This document shows positions 34,112 through 44,837 of a stretch of DNA of 64,000 nt, piece by piece (the stretch's first letter is position 1; the number at the start of each line of letters is the position of its first letter). Made by a program: the position numbers and the translations under genes. Source of the DNA: Panicum virgatum (taxonomy: Eukaryota; Streptophyta; Magnoliopsida; Poales; Poaceae); NCBI RefSeq assembly GCF_016808335.1, contig NC_053147.1, positions 24,724,913-24,788,912 of the forward strand. The letters are read 5' to 3'. Under the pieces are notes generated by a model. The model saw only the letters and a program-made list of their open reading frames with translations, searched no databases and was not told the origin of the DNA.

Positions 34112-35134
34112 CCTGCAAACGTTGGGGTGGCCGGTATTTCTATATATATATATATGATGAAAGCCCCGAGGGCGGCCTGAGGTAGGGTCTGTGCTTGGAT
34201 GATTCGTTCGACCTGCTCCTCTGGAAGTCTGAATGCTGCAGATGTTGGCTTCTCTCGTTCTCCGGACTTTTGGATGTGAGCATTTCGAAAAAATTGCACT
34301 GTCACGACCGATGTGAGCATTTCGAAAAAATAAATCTGATCAGAACATTCATATTACCTCTGTTAGATTGGCCGAGCAATTTTTGCTGCGGCCTTGGAGG
34401 TTTGACGGCCGTGAGAAAAGGTTACCAAAATCTTTTGTCCCAAACACCCTTTGCTTAACTCCGGACACCTGGCGTATTGAAGTACCTTTTTTATGCCGGC
34501 TGGCAATGCGAGGATATCCAATGGCCACGTTCCTGCCTCCCATGCATTCAATCCGATCCTGAATTCTGATCCATTTAGGACGGAGCCGCCGCTACTGATG
34601 CCCGGAACAACTCTGAATGGACAAGGTCCCGGGCTAATCATTCATAACACAGGAAAGGTGTTTAGGGAGGTCGCTCGGTGGCAACCTCCTTCAGATCTTT
34701 ACCTGTGCAGATCATTCTGGGTCTCCTTGGTCCATCAGCGGTGATGACTGATGACTGATGAGATAGAGAGCAGTGTAAGTCTGTAACTCGGGGATTGCAC
34801 CTGAGGATCGCAAAACATGCACGGGCACGGTGACATCCCGACGTGCCCAAAGCCGATGGCGACACAGGGATCACCATCGGAAGTCGAAGGGGAGGACCGA
34901 AGCCCAGGAGGCAGAGACATTGAGTCATGACTCATGAGAGGGATGCGGCACACCGGCGGTTGCAACTTGCAACTCTGTTGGAGACCAGTCACGGCACCGG
35001 ATTCTTTGGGCTTTTCGACGTCGTGGGCTAGATCTGGGCCTTTGGGATCCGCTTTCCGAGCCCAGACAGTGACCCGCGTGATGTTTCGTGCAGTCTTTTG
35101 GGCTCACTGTTTCGTAAAGGCCTTTCGGGCTCTG
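34112..35134. other. no gene; left flank of the MULE
   Basis: Holds the upstream region of the minus-strand GPAT gene, with TATATATATATA at about 34142-34153 as a possible TATA region, and unassigned DNA. Confidence 0.4.
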
Positions 35135-35143
35135 TCCAGTGAG

Positions 35144-35561
35144 GCGCTTTTTTCTTTTTTATATTAAAAAAAACAAAATTTCAAAAATATATATCCGTTT
35201 CGGAAAATTTCAAAAATATACCCCGATCGCCCTATGGGGGCGACAGGCCGTAGATGTAATTTTTTTTCTTCAAATTTGCAACGAGGTCCTTGGCCGGGGG
35301 CGCGCGGGTGGAAGGGGGCCTGTCGCCCCCCGGGCGGCCGGGGGCCCACACACAGGCGCGACAGGGGGGCCTGTTGCCCCCCATCGGGCAATAGGGGGGC
35401 TGTTGCCCCCTAGGGCGATCGGCCATTCCCCTCCTATATAAGCATTCTACCCTCATTCCCACCTCATTTGAGTCCAAAAATTCCACCAAAAATCCAGAAA
35501 AAAGAGAGGGGTGAGGAGAAGGGAAGCGGCAAAGCCCTGCTGGATTGCACACTTGTGATCT
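35144..35561. repeat. left TIR of the MULE
   Basis: Inverted partner of 44838-45236. Shared landmarks are the T-rich outer end, AAAATTTCAAAAATAT, CCCCGATCGCCC, GGGGCGACAGG, CTATATAAG, AAAAGAGAGGGGTGAGGAGA and GCACACTTGTGATCT. It contains several CTGTCGCCCCC-type words. A TATA box TATATAA at 35435-35441 points inward toward the transposase. Confidence 0.9.
35435..35441 (+). promoter_or_regulatory. inward TATA box in the left TIR
   Basis: TATATAA in the left TIR, oriented toward the transposase. The right TIR has the mirror element at 44957-44964 directed toward GRF-like gene B, consistent with TIR-embedded promoters as in MuDR. Inference from position only. Confidence 0.5.
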
Positions 35562-35958
35562 GCATGTTAGTACATTTAGCTTATGTATTTTTCCATTGGT
35601 ATTGTAGAGTAATTTAATTTAATTAGTGCTATAGTAGAAACATTTAAGTAGGAGTTTAATGATACTTTAGTTACGTAGTAGTAAATTAGTTTAGAAAATT
35701 AGTACTACGCGTTTATTATTACACTACGCGTTTATTATTACACTTGCAGTACTATTAGAGACGTGTTTATAAATTAATTACGATTTAGAATAGAATTTCG
35801 TATATGCAGTATAGAATTTGAGTGTCATTACGTAGTTATGAATACTTATATGTTGTAGTTGAAATCCATACTTAGTTTTTACGGATTATTGAACAAGGTA
35901 GTGAAGTAAAGAGTATAACTCGATAAGTATTCTGTGATATACAGATATATCGAGCAAG

Positions 35959-38560
35959 ATGCAGTTTCAAGTATTTTTTGGTGACTACAATATTTTGTAT
36001 GGGCCAAATGGAGTAGACATTTCTGCCTTTAAGTGCATATCAAGCGCCATAGATAAACCTCTGGAGAGGAGTTTTGGTTCCATATGTAAGTGGCTGCAGC
36101 GTGGGTTCCGTGTTGATCTGGAGACACATGTGATGACCGTCCAGTCTCTTGTTAATTGGGAGGTAGAAAGTGATTTATGGGAATTGATGATGATACACAG
36201 CACTAATTGGGAGGTACATGCAAGCAGCTCTAGAGCGTGGGTGGCCTCGGGCCATTCTTGTTCAAATCCGGGAGAAGACACAAAATGAAATCCAACATGG
36301 TGCAGATCAAGCAACTCTGAGTATTCGAAGAGAGACCAACTATGTTGAGCAAGATGAGTCAGAAGAGATAGAGAACCAAAACATCGGACCACAGAGCCTT
36401 GCTGATGAGGAAGAGAGCATACATAGCATTGTGGACGAGATGGAGGCAGAAGACCAAACCGCAATAGAGATGGAAGAATATGAGGGCTCATCTGATGACG
36501 AGCAGTACTCATTGCCAAAAGAATGGAAGGAGCATGGTTTTGGCAATCATGTCGCAGAAGACATACGAAATCAGGAGTGAGAGTACAGAGGGAATGAGGT
36601 AATATCATTGAAGCCGTAAAAGATGATGTGAGACTATGGGCAATATCATTGAAACGAGAATTTAGAGTCGTAAAGTCTGTCAGTAAAGAATATGAGGTGA
36701 AGTGTGTGAATGATGGATGTCCATGGCGAGTACATGTATTCAAGGGAAAATGGAAGTCGAACTGGAAATGTTCCATTGTGACAGAGCACACTTGTTTGCT
36801 GTTAGAAGTTCTTCCCTCGCATCGCAATATATCATGCGACTTTGTTGCAAAGCAAATATATGGGTTGATTATGGACAACCTAAATTATGAGTCAAAAATG
36901 ATTGTTCGACACATTGAGCAGACTTACCAGTACACCATTAGTTATTTGAAGGCATGACGGGCTAAACAAAGGGTGTTCGAGATGCGATTCGGCACATACG
37001 AGGCATCATATGATAACCTACCTCGTATGTTATCCCAGGTTGCTGCTAGAAATCCTGGAATCTTTTATGACACATACCTCGTACCAGCCGTGACTAGGGG
37101 GCAAAGCATTCTGCAACGAGCCTTCTTTTGCCTAGGTGCCTGTGTTAGGGCATTTCAGTGTTGTTTTCTGGTGATCTACATTGATGGCATATTTCTGACT
37201 GGAAGGTATAAATGTCAGATACTCACCGCAATCGGGGTAGATTACAACAACCAAATAGTTCCGCTCGCATTTGCATTTGTTGAGAATGTGAACTTAGACA
37301 GTTGGTATTGGTTCCTTGAACGAGTGAAGGTTCACGTTGTTGCTGCACGTCCAGATATGTGCCTTATTAGCGATAGGCATACAGGTCTGCTGCAATCAAT
37401 ACTGAAATTGCAACGTGGAACTGCGACAACACCTCCATTGTGCCCCGATTTCCAAAACAGGTGGTGCATTAGGCATATGGGTGCAAACTTCTATGACCAC
37501 TTCAAGAACAAGGATCTTAAGAACATATTTAATTGGTTGTGCACCCAAAATCAATAGAGAAAATTCAATGCATTATGGCAGATGCTTGATTAGTTGACTA
37601 CAGAGCTAGTGAAGGTAAGGGCATCAGGAACAAACACGAGTCAGACTGCAGAGGTTAGGGATTCAATTGAGAAGCCATTTTCACACTGTATTCGAGGTGC
37701 ACCTAAGTAGAAAATGGTCATTCCTTTATGGTACCAACGGAATATGGTATGGTATTCAGACAACGAACCATGCAGAGTGTTTCAATATGGTTATACGTTC
37801 TTGTCGTGTTTTTCCTCTTGTGGGAATTGTTGAGTTCATCATGTATGGGTGCATGAAGTATTTCAGAGAGCGTTACATGGCTGCAAGCATAAACATCAGC
37901 AACCCCCAAATTCAGTTTTGCACAAGAGTGACACAATATATGCAACAGAAGATTGAAAAGGACAAACTGCATCGCGTCATATCGACAAGTACAATGGAGC
38001 ATATATTTGAGGTTCTATGCAAGGATAGAACTGGTCGTGGTATCCGTAGAGATAGGGTGATACATGAGAGTTTGATTACAGTAGGTGGCAAAGCCTTCTA
38101 TTCCTGCATGAAGCCTAAGTTATTGCATTTGCCATGCTCGCATCTCATTGCGGCATGTGCAGAGTCTGGGTTGAAGCCAGGAGTTTTTGTTTCACCTTAC
38201 TTCAGCGAGGAAGCAGCTGTATCCACCTGGGGACATGAGGTATACGAGATTGGAATAGTGGGACCTTTCATTCAGGATAATGAGGATAAGATGTTTATTC
38301 ATGATCCAGCCACTAAGAAAGGCAAAGGCCGACGTCAGACACGTCGTATTCGGAATGGTATGGACGAGTCCGAAGCAAGAAAGGCACAAAAGCGTTGCAG
38401 CCAATGTGGAGCATTGGGTCACAACTACAAGAAGTGTCCTCAGAATGCACTTCACGATACTGCTGATGTCGGTCCTTCCGGAAATCCCAGAGATGGAGCA
38501 CCTCCTACGTTCAAACGACCATCGGCGAGAATTGCTCGTGGAAGTCACTCGGTATCATGA
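35959..38560 (+). pseudogene. MURA-type MULE transposase, broken by frameshifts and stops
   Basis: Cut-and-paste transposase remnant. The reading shifts frame near 36205-36220 and again between about 36560 and 36640. The core 36628-37557 is interrupted by TGA at 36955 and TAG at 37555 and 37591, and a last shift before 37708 leads into 37667-38560. Features still visible: a MuDR N-terminal zinc-like segment (CVNDGCPWRVH), the DDE domain with the first Asp in YIDGIFLTGRYK, the second in ISDRHTGL and a Glu in NHAECFN, a SWIM-like segment (C-x-KPKLLHLPCSH), and a perfect CCHC knuckle CSQCGALGHNYKKC near the end. Each internal stop in the core could come from one C-to-T or G-to-A change (TGG or CAG codons). 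It cannot make full-length protein. Confidence 0.9.
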
Positions 38561-38590
38561 TACACCAGTGTGCAGTTTGTACCTATATAC

Positions 38591-38851
38591 TAATCGTGCG
38601 TGGAGTTTGTATCGAACCTATCTGTAATATGTAGTAATCGTGCGTCCAGTTTGTATGGAACATATCTGTAATATATAAATATCGTGCGTGAAGTTTGTAT
38701 CAAACCTATCTGTAATATGTAGTAATCGTGCATGGAGTTTGTATCAAACCTATCTGTAATATATAGTAATCGTGCGTGGAGTTTGTATCGAACCTATCTG
38801 TAATGTATAAATATCGTGCGTCCAGTTTGTATGGAACATATATGTACCTAT
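38591..38851. repeat. 44-bp minisatellite, about six copies
   Basis: The unit TAATCGTGCGTGGAGTTTGT plus ATCGAACCTATCTGTAATATGTAG repeats with small variation (TCCAGTTTGTATGGAACATA alternates). It begins about 30 bp after the transposase stop codon, so it occupies the transposase 3' UTR and the spacer to the PMD fragment. Confidence 0.85.
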
Positions 38852-38879
38852 GTGTTCTCATATATTTTTGAATGCAGGA

Positions 38880-39205
38880 ATGGAGATGTATTCCTTGCTA
38901 GACCCAGTTATCGACTCGAGCCACAGGTCTTTCTTTGCAGCAGTTGAGCACCGAGCCCTAGAGGTGCTATGTCCTCGTCCACCTGGGGAGGCGATCTCTA
39001 TACACCACGATTGGGTTGCAGATATGTAATGAAATATTATTATTTATCACTTATGTATTCGTCGGTATTCCTTTATTTCGACAATTTTGTTTATTGCAGG
39101 TTGCGTGAGTCCGGTCTACTGACTCTGGGCCGTCTTGTCGAGGGTGGACCTATTCAGCTCGACCGATCCGTCCCGACGGCGCTCGTTTGTATCCGATGTT
39201 TATGA
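38880..39205 (+). pseudogene. plant mobile domain (PMD) N-terminal fragment inside the MULE
   Basis: Exon 1 (38880-39025) starts MEMYSLLDP and ends DWVADM. Intron 39026-39099 has GT-AG ends and the join is in frame. Exon 2 gives LRESGLLTLGRLVEGG and then QLDRSVPTALV. This is the opening of the plant mobile domain, whose usual text is LRxAGLL...LDRxLLTALVDRWRPETHTFHL. The sequence stops matching right after TALV, so the catalytically obscure core of the domain is missing. PMD genes are known both as host genes (MAIN/MAIL1) and as passengers of transposons. Here it lies between transposase and the GRF-like gene in the same orientation. Confidence 0.6.
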
Positions 39206-39283
39206 TTGTGGTAGTTTACTTGTCATTTGTTTCTATAGATACTATTAATGTGAACTTGTTATGTTTGTGGATTCCATAATGCT

Positions 39284-39427
39284 CGTGAAATAAGGGAAGC
39301 TTTTGCAAATTTTTTCCGTGATTTAATGAAGGACAAGTTAGGTGCGGTAGGAGTTAGCGGCCGAGATCCCGCCGACGATGATGACGACTACCGCATACAG
39401 TGTAAATTTCGTGACACGCTCGTATAG
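39284..39427 (+). CDS. acidic orphan exon within the MULE
   Basis: An open segment of 47 codons ending in TAG. Key part: EAFANFFRDLMKDKLGAVG and then DPADDDDDYRIQCKFRDTL. It has no ATG in frame nearby; GATTCCATAATG or AAATAAG just upstream could be a splice acceptor region, so it may be the last exon of the preceding PMD-like gene or of a separate small gene. The family was not recognised. Confidence 0.4.
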   Translation, partial: REIREAFANFFRDLMKDKLGAVGVSGRDPADDDDDYRIQCKFRDTLV

Positions 39428-39781
39428 CTCAAAATAGAGAGCATAGTGTATCTAACTGCGAGTACGAAATCACAGATTGCCACTGCTCAGCACGGCGATC
39501 ACGGGTTTCCCACATGTCGCATTGTTTGCCCAGACATACGTGACAAAAGACGACAACCCAATAGCAGTGCCCTTTCACCATCACCGAGCAGCAGCAATGC
39601 AGTGTTGTGAGTCTGCACGCACTTAGATGCTCTACATGCACAGAGATGCATCGAGTAGTCAGTTCGAGAATCGAATCTAGCCTTTTCAGTGTTAGGTCAG
39701 CTAGCCTCTTCACTGTATTGTCATGTAGGCTTTTCAGGTGCATTTACACTCCACACTCCGGGTATCAGACCTTTGTGCGCC

Positions 39782-39791
39782 TATAAATAGT
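39782..39791 (+). promoter_or_regulatory. TATA box of GRF-like gene A
   Basis: TATAAATAG about 65 bp upstream of the ATG at 39847. This gives the accessory gene its own promoter instead of relying on the TIR. Confidence 0.55.
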
Positions 39792-39846
39792 CCGAAGTTT
39801 GTGAACTCCCAGCAGCACTCAAACACAAAAGCTCATTGTATACCCA

Positions 39847-40510
39847 ATGTCTGGAGGTGGGTCTAGCGGAAAGAATTACTACGGTTTTGGGAAAGAAAAA
39901 GGGGAAGAAAGGGAGACCCCATAATATGGGAGGGGCCTCTTGGACCTGATTCCTTTCCGGAACCAGTGTTTGAGTTTCTGCCACAGCACAAGAGTGAATT
40001 TACCAATGAAACTCCTCTTCGACAATACGATAACCGTAGAGAACCATGGCCAAAATGCAGACATGGTGAGGACTACTTAGTGCAGATGTGCACCGACGGG
40101 ATGGATGGCGGTCGGCGTTTTTTTAAATGTCCACACGCATGGGTAATACTCGGTTGTTTTATTTCTTTATCTTCATTGATACACTTTACCTGAAATTGGT
40201 TTTGCAGTCTTCTGATGCTCCGGAAAACTGTGGTTTTATTAGGTGGGTCGATCCTGCACCAATTGATTCAGTTCAGGAGTTCATCGAGTACCTCCAGATA
40301 AAGATATTTGATCTAGAATGCAAGGTGAACCATTACGAGGAAGTGAACGAGGCTAACAAAGACGACGAAGATGATGATAGCAGCAATGCGGCCGCTTCAC
40401 AGGATGACCCATGCACTATTCCTTACTGCAACTGCCCTTGTCACAGGAAAAAGGGCCCTACGCCTCCGCCACCACCGCCTGCACCACCTGCAATGGGTGT
40501 ATACAGCTGA
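39847..40510 (+). pseudogene. GRF-like zinc-finger gene A of the MULE, one frameshift
   Basis: The start MSGGGSSGKNYYGFG is out of frame by one base with the main domain, which begins near 39900 (IIWEGPLGPDSFPEPVFEF). The zinc-finger-like core WPKCRHGEDYLVQMCTDG...RRFFKCPHAW joins over a GT-AG intron (40143-40207) to SSDAPENCGFIRWVDP. Spaced Cys residues with a final C-G-F-x-R-W-V-D match the GRF-type zinc finger layout, with CxH in place of the usual CxC. After an acidic coiled-coil-like stretch the C-terminus has CTIPYCNCPCH and a run of prolines. GRF fingers bind single-stranded nucleic acid in other proteins; the role in a MULE is unknown. It converges with gene B. Confidence 0.65.
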
Positions 40511-40790
40511 GAAGGCTCAACGCAGTTTGCTGTGTGGGGGTACGACTACTAGAACTACCCTACTGCTAGTGACATACTGCATCATCGTGTTTGTTGTGTT
40601 TTTTTAAATTACCTAAGGCATGTTAGGTTAGTCCAGAATCTGTTTACCGTAGTTTGCAACGGGTTCTGTCATGCCACTGCATGTGTGATGTGTGTTTCAT
40701 TACCATTGTATTATGATGTAAACTTGATGGTTCACATTATGTAATGCATTTTTTAGTTGTTATTTCTTATCGTTATATTAATTAAATATG

Positions 40791-42200
40791 TGTAAGGATC
40801 ACCGGGGTGTCCGACCCTAGAGGGGGAGGGGGTGAATAGGGTCGCTAATCGCTTTCTATCCTAGGGCTCAATATATTTACATAAGATAAACCTAACACGT
40901 CCTACACATGCTAGTTATGAGTAAGTTTTATCTATGCTACTCTCTACTTACCCCTAAAAGACTTGCAACCTATAGCCAATCCTAATCAAACTAACTAGGA
41001 AAGTAAAGGCACACAAGATAGAGTAAATGCGGAAACATAATACGGTAAGTAAAGAGGTAAGGGAGAGAATATGCAAACTCCCGTGAAGACACCAAGACAC
41101 ACGATTTAACGTGGTTCGGTTAGGACACCAATTCCCTACCTACGTCCACGGCCACTTTTCCAACACGAACAAGTGTGATGCCGAGTCTATCCGCTTGATC
41201 ACCGTCTTGCGTTCGCCACCAAGGCTCCCAGCAAGCAAAGGCTAAGTGACCCCAAGTCACCAAGACAAGGCCACCGCCACCGTCTCTCTCGAATCGTCAC
41301 CCATGGCACCGTCTTCACTACCGGAGCTTCTCACCAAGAGGGGTCTCCTTCCCCGCACAAAGTGTCGTTGCCTCTCCACACCAAGTCGGAGGGTCACACG
41401 ACGAGTACACAAGATGCTTGCCGCAGCAAGACTTTCACTCAAGCTTACTCTCTCAAGAGCTAAGCCTAACAAATCACTAAGCACTCTCACAAGTGTGCTT
41501 AAGCCTATATGATGTACAATGAAGCTCTAAGGTGGTTGGAGGTGTTCTTCAAGTGTAGTAATCTTTCAGCAACTCCAGCACTCTCCAGCAACCTCAAATG
41601 ACCCGGTCTTGGGGGTATATATAGCCAACACACCCCAAAAGAGCCATTGGGAAAGGCTGACAAAATTCCTTAACGCCGGTTAAACCAACGCTCTAGTTTT
41701 GTCAACACCGGTTCAACCGGTGAGTGTACTTTCTCTTCTTCTAGCTGTTACAGTCTTCCAACGGCTACTTGATCAAATGACCGACGCTCTTGAAATCACC
41801 GTCGGTTTAACCGGTGAGTGCAAGCTCAGAAACCCCCGAAAAATGGAGTCTCTGGACAAATGCACCGACGCTCAATTTTGAGCATCGTCGGTTTAACCGG
41901 TGCTAAACCCTAGCCTCAGCTTCTGGGTCCATTGCACCGACGCCTTCATTTTTCATGTCATCGTTTAATCCGGTGCCAAGTTCATTGCACCGATGAGTGC
42001 AATTTGCTCATCATCGGTTTAACCGGTGATAGCAAATTGTCTTCGGGCCTAGCTACGCTTATCTTCTCTTTGTCATCACTTGAACCTAAAAGCCTGAGAA
42101 TGGTCATCTTAATAATCATATTAGTCTAAGTGTTGTGTTGTCTATATCAATCACCAAAACATTATATTGAAATATGGCATGAGAGGCCATTTTCGCTACA
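40791..42200. mobile_element. solo LTR 1 (1,410 bp) in the MULE
   Basis: Begins TGTAAGGATCACCGGGGTGT and ends CATTTTCGCTACA, colinear with LTR 2 at 42899-44392 at high similarity. The flanks ATATG and GTGTG could be a 5-bp duplication with two A/G differences. The interior carries repeated palindromic CGGTTTAACCGGTG words. It has no coding capacity and no primer-binding site or polypurine tract at its borders. Confidence 0.75.
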
Positions 42201-42449
42201 GTGTGCTTTTTAGTATTCTAGTGACATGAAAAGCTCCGAAAAAATTAAGGACAAGTTCAAAGATTTCATAGATTCCCGGCTACAACTGCAAATTAATGGT
42301 AAAAGTTACAACACACAGAGTCAAGCTCTCAACTGAAAACATAAACAACTAATTGCAGTGGCATGTGCACGCGATAAGGTAATTTCTTGTTGCATCTAAA
42401 CCTACCATGCCTTATGGAATGTAAAATGCCGGGATTACATGGTACTACT

Positions 42450-44538
42450 CTACTGAGTGCACCAAGGATATTTGCCCTTCCTAATTATTTCGGACCTGGC
42501 TTCCTTCGCATGGCGTGCCCTCTCTCGCTTTCTCTCCCTGTCAGCTTCACGTTCCGCCGCCGCCTTACGATCCACCTCCTCCATCCTCTTACGGATCTCT
42601 TCTTACTCTTTCTTGCGCTTCTCCTCTTGCTGTTCCTCGTGCTTCATTCGGCGCCAATGTTCTGCAGCCCACCTTGCTTGTTGTTCCACAAAGTCCTTTG
42701 CCTGCTGCGACTGCACGGTGTCGAACCACTGCATAAAATCACAAAGAGGCGGAGGAGACTTTGTCCAAAAAAAGTTAGAATCATAACTCAATGTTAGGTC
42801 ACAAAGAAAAATAGCATCTGTTGTCCTGCTACCTTGGTCCGGTCTTTGCCGTATCGCTTAGGTGGATCATATTCGTAGTTCTCACACATAAAGAACCTTG
42901 TAAGGATCACCGGGGTGTCCGACCCTAGAGGGGGAGGGGGTGAATAGGGTCGCTAATCGCTTTTTAACCTAGGGCTCAATCTAATTGCATAAGATAAACC
43001 TAACACGTCCTACACATGCTAGTTATGACTAAGGTTTATCTATGCTACCCTCTACTTACCCCAAAAGACTTGCAACATATAGCCAATCCTAATCAAACTA
43101 ACTAGGAAAGTAAAGGTAAGCAAGAAAGAGTAAATACGGAAACGTAATGCGGTAAGTAAAGCGGTAAGGGAGAGGATATGCAAACTCCCGTGAAGACACC
43201 AAGACACACGATTTAACGTGGTTCGGTTAGGACACCAAAGTCCCTCCCTACGTCCACGGCCACTTGTCCAACACGAACAAGTGTGATGCCGAGTCTCTTC
43301 GCTTGATCACCGTCTTGCCATGCCTCCAAGGCTCCCGACAAGCAAAGGCTAAGTGATGTCAAGTCACAAAGACGAGGTCACCGCCACCGTCTATCTCGAA
43401 GCGTCACCACGGCACCGTCTTCACTATCTTGGAGCTTTAACACCAAGTAGGGGCCTCCTTCCCCGCACAAAGTGTCGTTGCCACTCCACACCAAGTCGGA
43501 GGGTCACACGACGAGTACACAAGGTGCTTGCCGCAGCAAGGCTTTCTCTCAAGCTAGTTCTCTCAAGAACTAAGCCTAAACAAGCACTAAGCACTCTCAC
43601 AAGTGTACTTAAGCCTATATGATGTACAATGAAGTTTTATGGTGGTTGGAGATGATCTTTAGCTCTTGTATACTTCCTTGAACTCCAGCACCCTCAAATG
43701 ACCCGGCCTTGGGGGTATATATAGGCAGCACAAGCAAATGTAGCCGTTGGAGAAAAGCTGCCAAAAAACTGCGTAACGCCGGTTAATCCGACGTACCCCA
43801 AAAGCCATCATCGGTTCAACCGGTGTATGTAAACTGCTACTTGAAAAACTAGCCGTTATCAATCAACCGGTGTATCGCCGGTTTAACCGATGTAATCAAC
43901 CGGTGTATGTAATATTAGCGTCGGTTTAACCGGTGAGTGTAACTTCTTCACGTTCCTCCAAAAACCACATCTCTGGACAACTGAACCGATGCAATTGACC
44001 GATGCATCGTCGGTTCAACCGGTGTAGGCATTTTCCTCGGTCTTCATCTGCCAATGAACCGACATATACAATTTCCGTAGCGTCGGTTCATCCGGTGTAA
44101 AACCCTAGCCCGCAGACCTTCTCTGTGATTGCACCGGTGAGTTCATTTTGCCCTACGTCGGTTTAACCGATGATAGCAAAATGCCTCAATTCTTGTCCCT
44201 TGGACCGAAGAGCTTTCAGGGCGTAGGGGTGGCCCTTCGGGCCTTGCTACGCCTCTCTTCTCTTTGTCATCACTTGAATCTAAAAGCCTGAGAATAGTCA
44301 TCTTAACAATCACATTAGTCCAAGTGTTGTGTGTGTCATCAATCGCCAAAATATTATATTGAAATATGGCATGAGATGCCATTTTCGCTACAAACCTCAT
44401 ACCGTAGTCATCTCCTAAAACCTCAGATCGCATGAACTTGCATAACGAACCGCAGAAGCACATTGGCACATCAATTCCTTCGGGTACGGTGGCTTCACAC
44501 TTGCTCCACGAAATGTAGGTTGATCCTGACGAAGACAT
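42450..44538 (-). pseudogene. GRF-like zinc-finger gene B of the MULE, split by a solo LTR
   Basis: On the minus strand ATG at 44538 gives MSSSGSTYISWSKC, then VPMCFCGSLCKFMRSE and GDDYGMRF. The solo LTR interrupts at 44393. The frame resumes at 42898 with FFMCENYEYDPPKRYGKD. A short intron follows (GT after ACCAAG, AG before TCTCCTCCG), then PPPLCDFMQWFDTVQ and a long basic/acidic helix. Removing the LTR and one AACCT copy joins the two halves in frame. CxCG, a Cys pair and C-D-F-M-Q-W-F-D follow the GRF-type pattern. A further TAA lies at 42603-42605; beyond it the same frame continues EEIRKRMEEVDRKAAAERE to TAG at 42450. Function unknown. The gene faces inward from the right TIR, like mudrB in MuDR. 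Confidence 0.75.
42899..44392. mobile_element. solo LTR 2 (1,494 bp) with AACCT duplication, inside gene B
   Basis: TGTAAGGATCACC...TTTTCGCTACA flanked by AACCT at 42894-42898 and 44393-44397. The flanking bases belong to the GRF-like gene B reading frame, so the insertion point is exactly known. The sequence is colinear with LTR 1 with extra CCGGTT-repeat blocks between about 43840 and 44160. No gag-pol. Confidence 0.88.
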
Positions 44539-44837
44539 TGGCGCTATAGTGTGGTGTGCCAAATGATGAACAATGATTTCAATAATGCACATATCGTATA
44601 CCAAATCGATGCGTGAAAATATAGGTACTGTCATAATTTTATTGACTTATGCTACAATATCAATAAGGTACTGTCATAATTCTATTCTAATTCATAATTA
44701 ATTTAAAAACAAGTCTGTAATAGTACTGAAATTGTAATACTAAACGAGTGTTCTAAAGCACCAAATCTAATTCAGCTAATCCGCTAATTAAATTAAATTG
44801 TTATACAATATCAACGGATTCATACGGAAGTTACCAG

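Noticed and set aside
38591..38851. CRISPR-like array
   Set aside because: The repeat is a contiguous 44-bp tandem without unique spacers, in a plant transposon; a minisatellite.
40791..44392. One complete LTR retrotransposon with two LTRs
   Set aside because: The DNA between is MULE gene B, no primer-binding site or polypurine tract is present, and LTR 2 has its own target duplication on both sides.
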